Shown here: in pieces, positions 1-4,998 of the stretch
Position numbering within the stretch: the stretch's first letter is position 1
Layout of the letters: each line of letters starts with the position of its first letter
Notes under the pieces: model-generated
Told to the model about the DNA's origin: nothing
Databases searched by the model: none
The model's input: the letters and a program-made list of their open reading frames with translations, nothing else
From: Candidatus Omnitrophota bacterium
GTDB lineage: Bacteria > Omnitrophota > Omnitrophia > Omnitrophales > Aquincolibacteriaceae
DNA length: 9,983 bases
Reading direction: 5' to 3'
Assembly: GCA_023819025.1 (NCBI GenBank)
Contig: JAMWDC010000052.1
Coordinates: forward strand, 1 to 9,983
Translations under genes and position numbers: made by a program

Positions 1-454
1 GATTCACCACCAATCCGAGAAGCGCAATCCAAAACATCGAAACCGTAGCAATCGGGTGGGGATGGAATAGCCGTTCGCAGCTCTGATACAAGATATAGCC
101 TACGACCAAAAGAAGCGTCGCACCATTCAGGAGTGCGGCAAAAACCTCGACTCGATAAAGCCCGAAACTAAATCGGTTCGAAACTTTTTGGACCGCGACA
201 TGGATTGCTAAAAAACTTGTCGCCAAGGCAAAGAAATGACTCAACATGTGCCCCGCATCGCTTAAGAGCGCGAGGCTCCCGGAGAGGACGCCTCCGACGG
301 CTTCAATGATCATGACCGTGCCCGTAAGTATCAAAGACCAAACAATGCGCTTGCGGGCGTGGAGCCGATGCAGGTAAGGCAGGTCTTCCAGACCGTGATG
401 GTGATGATGTGCGCTTGTCGGATCAAAAATTTTAGGATGATGGCACGGTTCCAT
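1..454 (-). CDS. Cation diffusion facilitator (CzcD/ZnT-type) metal efflux transporter, N-terminal part
   Basis: The 151 codons visible are the N-terminal part of a CDF transporter, an inner-membrane proton/metal antiporter family that exports Zn, Co, Cd and similar divalent metals from the cytoplasm. The gene runs off the left edge. A cytoplasmic-type leader contains five consecutive histidines (residues 16-20) plus His5-His6, as in zinc-transporting members. TM1 is about residues 37-57. TM2 carries SDAGHMLSH (residues 65-73), which aligns with the family's transport-site motif. The conserved RVEVFAALLNG follows at 101-111, leading into TM3 (about 104-123), and TM4 begins near 138. The TM2 motif is normally HxxxD or DxxxD; here it is H69-xxx-H73. 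The ATG at 454 is the first possible in-frame ATG because a TAG lies two codons upstream. Its ribosome site is poor. The TM5 motif and cytoplasmic domain lie outside the window. Family assignment is secure; the metal is not determined. Confidence 0.93.
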   Translation of the reverse strand, partial: MEPCHHPKIFDPTSAHHHHHGLEDLPYLHRLHARKRIVWSLILTGTVMIIEAVGGVLSGSLALLSDAGHMLSHFFALATSFLAIHVAVQKVSNRFSFGLYRVEVFAALLNGATLLLVVGYILYQSCERLFHPHPIATVSMFWIALLGLVVN

Positions 455-485
455 AAGCTAACGCTCGAAACCCACAGAGAACAGC

Positions 486-506
486 AAAAACACAGGCCTC
501 GGCCCG
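486..506 (-). terminator. Candidate intrinsic terminator or attenuator upstream of the CDF gene
   Basis: Read on the minus strand, CGGGC pairs with GCCTG (one G-U pair) around a CGAG tetraloop, followed after two bases by TTTTT. It lies 31 bp before the CDF start codon, so it may end the transcript of the upstream secreted-protein gene, or control read-through into the transporter. The stem is only 5 bp. The rest of the 455-648 gap shows an AT-rich T6A8 tract (about 560-573) and no convincing promoter. Confidence 0.4.
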
Positions 507-648
507 TTCGGTTGATAGACTCTTTCGATTTTGATAACCCAGAAAAGAGGTTTGAGACTTTTTTTTAAAAAACCAATCTGCAGCTGACGAATTCCAGCGA
601 TCCATGCACTCGATGTGAGACGTTAAGACTAAGGATCGTGAAATCAAT

Positions 649-1044
649 TTAGAAGGGCTGATGGAAAATGAGATTCGGGATCTCTTGCTCATTGCCGGCA
701 TTGTTTTTCTCATTTTTTTCGACGCGTGAAGACCGGATGCCGGTAGCAAAAGAGGATGGGATCGTACTCAACAGAAAACGATGATTTTGACCCTGGGTAT
801 GCCATTCGAAAAACTCCAAGTTTCTATGCGTGGTGGCCGCTTTCCTGCGCTCGCGGCAAGAAAAACATTCTTCGCCAGAAACCTCGCCTGACGAGCTATC
901 CACACAGGTGGAGGTCTGAACGGTGAGGGCGGAGACCGGGGGAGCCATTCGATCACTGGCTAATCCGGAAGGCACAAAACACAGTCCCGCAAGTGCAACG
1001 ATCACAGTCACTGATAGAGTGGCGGCTAAAATCTTGCTGAACAT
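649..1044 (-). CDS. Hypothetical small secreted protein (131 aa)
   Basis: I do not recognise a family. The product starts MFSKILAATLSVTVIVALAG: a short charged N-terminus, a hydrophobic core of about 20 residues and likely cleavage after GLA (around residue 29) or VSA (around 38), so export by the Sec route is inferred. The mature part has a Ser/Thr/Val-rich stretch and three cysteines (TCVD and CFSC), then a charged, low-complexity C-terminus. The start at 1044 is chosen because it begins the signal peptide; the frame stays open to 1146, but that extension puts charged residues before the signal. The ribosome site (GAAAG region) is weak. It lies upstream of the CDF transporter on the same strand, separated by 194 bp with a terminator-like hairpin. 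The first half looks more protein-like than the second, so the C-terminal part may be degraded. Confidence 0.45.
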   Translation of the reverse strand: MFSKILAATLSVTVIVALAGLCFVPSGLASDRMAPPVSALTVQTSTCVDSSSGEVSGEECFSCRERRKAATTHRNLEFFEWHTQGQNHRFLLSTIPSSFATGIRSSRVEKNEKNNAGNEQEIPNLIFHQPF

Positions 1045-1113
1045 TCCGGAATCTTTCTTAAAACCGAATCCTCGCGCTGAACAACGATTCCAAATTTCGA
1101 ATTGCGTAATCAT

Positions 1114-1174
1114 ATTATATTTCTTCAGCGTCGAAGTCCATGACAAATATCGGAATTTTTATCCGTCCGTTCAA
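1114..1174 (-). promoter_or_regulatory. Possible promoter(s) for the 649-1044 gene
   Basis: Two weak minus-strand candidates lie in the gap between the SGNH hydrolase and the small secreted protein. One is TTGAAC (1169-1174), a 17-bp spacer and GATATT (1146-1151). The other is a perfect -10 box TATAAT (1114-1119), but its only -35-like box, TTGTCA (1141-1146), is 21 bp away. Both would produce a leader of about 65-95 nt. Confidence 0.3.
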
Positions 1175-1199
1175 CTTTTTGTAACCTTTGATTTTTTAG

Positions 1200-2300
1200 T
1201 CAGTTAGAACGCCCCATTGCCTCTTGCAACCATGGATGCAACGACTTTGCTAATTCCCTGGCCGCCAACCGTTGAGCCTTTTCGTTGGGATGGGGATCCA
1301 GCGGATGCACCCACAAATCTTTATCTTTCATGCCTCGGAAAGCCTCAAGTAAATCAACGGTTTCGATTCCTTTCGATTCACAGAAGCGCCGGATTTTCTC
1401 ATGGATTTGGGTAAATGGATAACGCTCATCGAGGTGATATAACACCGGATAAATGACGATGCCTAATTTAAAACCTTTCTCTTGGGACAAATCTCGCGCC
1501 TTGCGGATCGAGTTTTTCATTTTGACCCAGCCCGGGTTCGCCGGTTGATAGCCGTCTCGATAATGTTGAACCATCGCTTGATGCACGATCGGTTTTTCGA
1601 TATTGCTCAGGATCAGATTGAGAAAACGCGAACGTCTGAGGCTTCTGAATAGCTGCGGTTCAGAAAAAAATCGTACTGTACCTATACGTTCCGTGTCATT
1701 CAAAAAGAGAACCATCAACACCATATCCGGATCAAATTGCACTCCATATTTCGTGAGCACATTTACGTAATTGGGCGTATTCGTCATGGCGACCCCGAAA
1801 TTCAAGACTTCAATATCCTTGAAATCCCTCTTGAGTTCCTGCTCCAGTTGTGCAGGAAGAGTATCCTGGTCCTTCACACCTACCCCGAAGACAAACGAAT
1901 CACCCAGAACCACAATCCGTGTCGTGCCCGATTCCTTCCTGAAATCCACTTCGGGCCCTCTGAATCCCTTGGAATTAATATGCGCTACGACCTTGTTTCC
2001 TTCCTCAAAATAACCCCGCGGATTATCGGGGAAAACAACAACCACCTCCCCGCCGGGCTGATAAACATAAGGCGCCTTAGGATCCTTAACCCTGCTGCCT
2101 TGGTGGATCACCTTCTCGAGATTCCCAAGTCCGAAGAATCGGCAGAGCCCCTCCCCGACCCCAAAAGCAATCACGAAACCGAGAATCAAACACCAAAAAT
2201 GATCCCTCTTCAACGTCCTCCAAAGAACCACAAGACAGATCAGAAATCCGGCGACGAGTGATATCTTGATAATGGAATAGAGCGTATCAATCGGTATCAT
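1200..2300 (-). CDS. Membrane-anchored SGNH/GDSL-family hydrolase
   Basis: This 366-residue protein has two hydrophobic N-terminal helices (about 9-28 and 35-50) followed by an SGNH hydrolase domain. Catalytic blocks visible: VVLGDSFVFGVG (130-141) with nucleophile Ser135; NFGV with Gly169 as the oxyanion-hole glycine; FLND with Asn201; and DPHPN near the C-terminus with Asp335 and His337 as the rest of the triad. Such proteins are esterases or acyl/acetyl hydrolases and often act on surface polysaccharides or lipids. The substrate cannot be read here, and no polysaccharide cluster flanks it in this window. The domain is probably on the outer face of the inner membrane (inference). The start is preceded by GGGA at short spacing. 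A 19-codon ORF (2297-2356) overlaps the start as ATGA. No clear terminator follows the stop. Confidence 0.85.
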   Translation of the reverse strand: MIPIDTLYSIIKISLVAGFLICLVVLWRTLKRDHFWCLILGFVIAFGVGEGLCRFFGLGNLEKVIHQGSRVKDPKAPYVYQPGGEVVVVFPDNPRGYFEEGNKVVAHINSKGFRGPEVDFRKESGTTRIVVLGDSFVFGVGVKDQDTLPAQLEQELKRDFKDIEVLNFGVAMTNTPNYVNVLTKYGVQFDPDMVLMVLFLNDTERIGTVRFFSEPQLFRSLRRSRFLNLILSNIEKPIVHQAMVQHYRDGYQPANPGWVKMKNSIRKARDLSQEKGFKLGIVIYPVLYHLDERYPFTQIHEKIRRFCESKGIETVDLLEAFRGMKDKDLWVHPLDPHPNEKAQRLAARELAKSLHPWLQEAMGRSN

Positions 2301-2390
2301 TTGAATCCCGAATCGCTGCTCTCAGGAACAGATCGAGAAGGAATCTGCTCCTCCATGTTTCCACGTTTTGACGGCCATGCGCGATGACCA

Positions 2391-2418
2391 TTGCAGTCTC
2401 TTATTGTTCCTTTATAAT
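2391..2418 (+). promoter_or_regulatory. Sigma70-like promoter for the FmdB-like gene
   Basis: TTGCAG (2391-2396), a 16-bp spacer and a perfect TATAAT (2413-2418). Transcription would begin near 2425, about 20-25 nt before the coding start. This argues against translation beginning at the upstream in-frame ATG at 2368, which would precede the promoter. Confidence 0.65.
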
Positions 2419-2448
2419 AACGACTATACAAAACAATATGGTGAGATG

Positions 2449-2691
2449 ATGCCGATTTATGTTTACGAAGTTGTCCGGTCAGATGGAAAACCTGGACGGC
2501 GATTCGAAGTCTTGCAGAAAATTACGGACCCTCCTCTGAAGCGGGATCCCAAAACCGGATATCCCGTCCAACGAATTATCCAGCCTCCCAACCTGCCCGG
2601 ATTCAAGTACGACCGGGCCGTCAAGCAATTGGCCAAAGAAGACAAAAGAAAACTAGCAAAAAAAGAATCAGCAGAATTCAACACGAAATAG
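2449..2691 (+). CDS. FmdB-like small protein lacking the zinc-ribbon cysteines
   Basis: This 80-residue protein begins MPIYVYEV, continues with RRFEVLQKITDPPLKRDPKTGYPVQRII, and ends in a Lys-rich tail. The layout matches the FmdB/CxxC-CxxC 'putative regulatory protein' family (typical pattern MPIYEYxCxxCG..FEVxQ..xDPPLxxCPxCGxPVxRLI). Family members are about 60-110 residues with unproven function. All four zinc-binding cysteines are absent: the first pair falls in EVVRSDG, the second is replaced by D and T in DPKTG, and the whole protein has no Cys. It therefore cannot form the usual zinc ribbon. The start at 2449 (or the adjacent ATG at 2446) is preceded by GGTGAG and sits just downstream of a good promoter. 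It is divergent from the SGNH hydrolase and convergent with pfkA. Family resemblance is good; a regulatory role is unsupported. Confidence 0.82.
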   Translation: MPIYVYEVVRSDGKPGRRFEVLQKITDPPLKRDPKTGYPVQRIIQPPNLPGFKYDRAVKQLAKEDKRKLAKKESAEFNTK

Positions 2692-2734
2692 ATCCAACTA
2701 CTTGGAGAATGATTTGTCCCTCACGTCTGCCTGA

Positions 2735-3721
2735 CTAGATCGACAGCACTGACGTTAATTTCAATAAGAACTGATCGATAGCTTTTTTCCTGCCGAAGGT
2801 TTCCCGAAAGGGTACAGTTCGCAACTTCCCTCCGACCTTGCCTACCGCAACACCGGAGGTCCCTTTGATCAATTCATCCACGGCAAACGCCCCCAATTCT
2901 GTCGCCAGAATCCTGTCCGCAGCCGTCGGAGATCCTCCCCTTTGAACATGTCCGAGGACCACGACGCGGTATTCACACCCGCTGAGCTTCTTCAATCTTT
3001 CCGCAACCTGGTAAGCCCCACCTTCCTCATCCCCTTCGGCCACAATAATGATACTGCTTGTCTTTCCCTTCCGACGCGCCAGGGATAAACGCTGGGCAAT
3101 CTCTTTAATATTTGTTTTTGTCTCGGGGATCAAGACCTCTTCAGCGCCACCGGAGATACTGACATCCAACGCAATAAATCCCGCGTGACGACCCATCACC
3201 TCGACCACAAAAAATCTCTCGTGGGCATCCGCGGTATCCCGGATTTTATCGATGGCCTGAAGGGCCGTATTAACCGCCGTATCGTAGCCGATCGTAAAAT
3301 CCGTTCCGTAGAGATCATTATCAATGGTCCCAGGCATGCCGATAATCTTGCCCAACCAAATTTTTTCAAGCTCATAGGCGCCCCGGTAAGTTCCGTCACC
3401 GCCGATGACAATCAAACCGTCCATTCTCATTCGTTCAAGATTTGCTTTCGCCTTTTGACGACCACGGACGGCTTGGAACTCCGGCGATCGAGATGTCTTA
3501 AGGATGGTGCCGCCCCGCTGAATGATATTCGACACAGACCGCGGCTTGAGTTCGATAAATTCGTTATCCAGCAGTCCCTGATATCCTCTCAGGATTCCGA
3601 AAACTTCCAGACCATGATAGATCGCACATCGGACTACCGCCCGAATCGCCGCATTCATCCCCGGCGCATCACCACCGCTTGTCAACACGGCAATTCTTTT
3701 CACGCGATGATCCCGAACCAT
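2735..3721 (-). CDS. pfkA: ATP-dependent 6-phosphofructokinase
   Basis: Phosphorylates fructose 6-phosphate to fructose 1,6-bisphosphate, the committed step of glycolysis, in the cytoplasm. At 328 residues it is close to the bacterial norm of about 320. Seen in order: TSGGDAPGMNAAIR (14-27), ATP-site GGDGT (107-111), PGTIDND (130-136) with catalytic Asp134, TIGYDTA, VEVMGRHAG substrate loop, and HVQRGGSPTAADR. Glycine in GGDG and in PGTIDND are the residues that mark ATP use; PPi-dependent enzymes carry Asp and Lys there. ATP as donor is therefore well supported. The start at 3721 is chosen because GGAGG lies 8 nt upstream; a longer frame to 3784 exists but lacks such a site, and the protein from 3721 begins at the usual place before the first strand. 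The small lipoprotein gene lies 128 bp upstream on the same strand, so cotranscription is possible. Confidence 0.97.
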   Translation of the reverse strand: MVRDHRVKRIAVLTSGGDAPGMNAAIRAVVRCAIYHGLEVFGILRGYQGLLDNEFIELKPRSVSNIIQRGGTILKTSRSPEFQAVRGRQKAKANLERMRMDGLIVIGGDGTYRGAYELEKIWLGKIIGMPGTIDNDLYGTDFTIGYDTAVNTALQAIDKIRDTADAHERFFVVEVMGRHAGFIALDVSISGGAEEVLIPETKTNIKEIAQRLSLARRKGKTSSIIIVAEGDEEGGAYQVAERLKKLSGCEYRVVVLGHVQRGGSPTAADRILATELGAFAVDELIKGTSGVAVGKVGGKLRTVPFRETFGRKKAIDQFLLKLTSVLSI

Positions 3722-3849
3722 CAAAGAATCCTCCATAAAATGTTCGGTTCTTATCTCCCTAAGCGTGCCTTGAAAATGTAACATCTAGGAAATACAGTTT
3801 TTGCCACAACCTTTTCGGGATAAAAAGTTAAGGGGAATGATTCGGAGTT

Positions 3850-4050
3850 TTATTGAATCGTCGAACGGGCCATCACGTCTTCCCGATCCTGATCCTCCAT
3901 CGTCTGACGCAATGCTACAGCCTCACGCTTTGCAGCGTCGCCGGCCAAAGATTGAAGCTTCTCACCCGTCGAATCCTTACCAGTCTTTGCTGTTTCGGCG
4001 CACCCAAATACCAATGCAACCCCTAAAATAAGGAAGACCAACCGACTCAT
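3850..4050 (-). CDS. Small lipoprotein (66 aa) of unknown function
   Basis: A 66-residue product starting MSRLVFLILGVALVFGC. It has one positive charge, a hydrophobic core and a lipobox-like VFG-Cys17, so a lipid-modified, membrane-attached mature protein of about 50 residues is inferred. The mature part (AETAKTGKDSTGEKLQSL...) is hydrophilic and helix-prone, with many Glu/Gln/Arg, and ends in MARSTIQ. The start is fixed by AAGGAGGT five nt upstream of the ATG at 4050; the in-frame ATG at 4071 has no such site. I do not recognise a family. It lies upstream of pfkA on the same strand, but that gives no clear functional clue. Confidence 0.8.
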   Translation of the reverse strand: MSRLVFLILGVALVFGCAETAKTGKDSTGEKLQSLAGDAAKREAVALRQTMEDQDREDVMARSTIQ

Positions 4051-4076
4051 GCGGACCTCCTTGCTTTTCACTGTTT

Positions 4077-4107
4077 ATTCTAGCTAAAAATGGACAACTT
4101 GTAACAA
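4077..4107 (-). promoter_or_regulatory. Weak promoter candidate for the lipoprotein gene
   Basis: TTGTTA (4102-4107) and TAGAAT (4077-4082) separated by 19 bp, placing a start about 20 nt before the coding region. The spacer is long, so this is tentative. Confidence 0.35.
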
Positions 4108-4142
4108 AAATCTCCGGCTCAAAGAAATTACCTGCTTGTAAT

Positions 4143-4244
4143 TTAGCGTATACTTTCAATGAGTTGTTCCAGTTCCTTCCCTGTTTTCTGAAGGGGGCAG
4201 GACAGTTGGGTATCAAAAACCCCACTTTCTCCCTCCACTTTCAT
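4143..4244 (-). CDS. Possible 33-residue small ORF
   Basis: Reads MKVEGESGVFDTQLSC, then PLQKTGKELEQLIESIR and TAA. The composition is protein-like: an acidic start, one Cys, and an amphipathic C-terminal helix. It lies 92 nt upstream of the lipoprotein start on the same strand. Against it: no ribosome site precedes the ATG (the upstream bases are pyrimidine-rich), an in-frame TGA sits two codons before it, and short ORFs arise by chance. A 13-codon ORF (MKVRCSGYPPLDL) ends in TGA overlapping this ATG. Confidence 0.22.
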   Translation of the reverse strand: MKVEGESGVFDTQLSCPLQKTGKELEQLIESIR

Positions 4245-4426
4245 AAATCAAGGGGAGGGTAACCAGAGCAACGCACTTTCATTGTGACCCAGCGGTCCAA
4301 GCAGGGTGAAGTCCGCCAAAGACCGTTAGCGGATCTTCGCAATGACCGGCGCTAAACGCGTAGAGGGACCTGAGCGATTATTTATCCCCGTTCTGTCCAA
4401 CGATGGCGAAGATAAAGTCAAGGGTG
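4245..4426. other. Non-coding stretch with overlapping inverted repeats
   Basis: This is the main part of the largest gap without a convincing gene (4051-4426). It holds three overlapping inverted repeats. CGGTC 4293-4297 pairs with GACCG 4321-4325. GAAGTCCGC 4308-4316 pairs with GCGGA(t)CTTC 4329-4338, nine pairs with one bulge and a 12-nt loop. TTAGCG 4326-4331 pairs with CGCTAA 4350-4355. The second and third share bases, so they exclude one another. Just outside, CCCTCC (4231-4236) and a downstream GGAGGG (4254-4259) form another weak pair. None is followed by a T-run on either strand, so these are not ordinary intrinsic terminators. The region could be the 3' end of the CBS transcript, a small RNA or a degraded element. 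Confidence 0.4.
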
Positions 4427-4852
4427 CTAAATCAAATTTCGTGAAACAAACTTGAGAACATCCGTTTCGGTCACGATCCCTAAAATTTTCTTTTCCGAAT
4501 CCACAATCGGAATACACCCATATTTGTTCCGCGCCATAATCTCCACGGCCTTGGCGAGCGAATCGTCCGGGCCGAGCGTCATGGGATCCCGGGTCATCAC
4601 ATATTTCAGTATGAAGCCGTTCAGGAAAGTGGTGTCAAAAACATAGCCATCCTCCGTCGGATGAGGCGGCGCGATACGGAAAAGGTCGCGCTGGGTTACC
4701 AAACCGACGATTCTTCCCGCATCATCCAAGACGGGCAGGTGGCGGATCCCTTTCATACGGAATTTCTCTTCGACCTTTTTAAAAGAATCCTGGATGTTGA
4801 CCGTGACGGCGGGAGACGCCATGATTTCCCGGAGCCGAACATTTCTGAACAT
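4427..4852 (-). CDS. Two-CBS-domain protein
   Basis: A 141-residue protein made of two CBS domains. The first runs about residues 7-62 (LREIMASPAVTVNIQDSF... LPVLDDAGRIVGLVTQRDL). The second runs about 84-138 (VMTRDPMTLGPDDSLAKAVEIM... IPIVDSEKKILGIVTETDVL). Tandem CBS pairs form a Bateman module that binds adenosine nucleotides (ATP, AMP, SAM and similar) and senses energy or ligand state. With no attached catalytic or transport domain, this is a stand-alone sensor whose partner is unknown. The start at 4852 follows GAGG with 7-nt spacing and begins just before the first domain. The frame is open to 5029, but that would overlap the neighbouring NlpC/P60 gene and adds no domain. A 17-bp perfect palindrome lies 24 bp upstream of the start. 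Confidence 0.9.
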   Translation of the reverse strand: MFRNVRLREIMASPAVTVNIQDSFKKVEEKFRMKGIRHLPVLDDAGRIVGLVTQRDLFRIAPPHPTEDGYVFDTTFLNGFILKYVMTRDPMTLGPDDSLAKAVEIMARNKYGCIPIVDSEKKILGIVTETDVLKFVSRNLI

Positions 4853-4876
4853 GATGGATCCTCGAATCAACTTCAC

Positions 4877-4893
4877 TCCGCCATAATGGCGGA
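4877..4893. promoter_or_regulatory. 17-bp perfect palindrome, possible operator of the CBS gene
   Basis: TCCGCCAT-A-ATGGCGGA: two 8-bp arms around one central base. It lies 24 bp upstream of the CBS-protein start codon, within the 142-bp gap after the NlpC/P60 gene. The symmetry and placement fit a dimeric repressor site. In RNA it could instead form a 6-bp hairpin with a 5-nt loop just ahead of the ribosome site. No convincing -35/-10 pair was found nearby. Confidence 0.45.
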
Positions 4894-4966
4894 TCAAGCA
4901 CGTACAGTCCCGCCTACCAACATGATCAATTATGGAAACGGCACCGCCTGATCCGGCGTTCAATAA

Positions 4967-4998
4967 CTGAGGGGATCGGAAATACCACGACACCTCAG
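4967..4998 (-). repeat. Inverted repeat spanning the stop codon of the NlpC/P60 gene
   Basis: CTGAGG and CCTCAG (6-bp arms, 4993-4998 and 4967-4972) flank 20 bp and overlap the TGA stop of the wall hydrolase. It could form a hairpin at the 3' end of that transcript, but no T-run follows, so it is only a weak terminator candidate. Confidence 0.3.

Noticed and set aside
455..648. Nickel-cobalt (czcD) riboswitch before the CDF gene
   Set aside because: I could not find the conserved junction bases or four-helix layout; only one simple hairpin is present.
432..749. Minus-strand ORF of 105 codons overlapping the CDF start
   Set aside because: It overlaps both the CDF N-terminus and the end of the secreted-protein frame, has a Ser/Lys-rich random composition, and no ribosome site.
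923..1207. Plus-strand ORF of 94 codons
   Set aside because: It is antisense to the signal-peptide protein, with no ribosome site and no recognisable motif.
1737..2261. Plus-strand ORF of 174 codons
   Set aside because: It is antisense to the SGNH hydrolase, whose catalytic blocks are intact; the peptide has no family features.
3185..3781. Plus-strand ORF of 198 codons
   Set aside because: It lies antisense to pfkA and is explained by the codon use of that gene.
3977..4225. Minus-strand ORF of 82 codons overlapping the lipoprotein
   Set aside because: The lipoprotein frame has the AAGGAGGT site and a lipobox; this frame has neither.
4260..4355. Plus-strand open stretch PEQRTFIVTQRSKQGEV..., 30 codons
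   Set aside because: It is flanked by TAA on both sides, has no ATG or ribosome site, and is better explained by the inverted repeats in that region.
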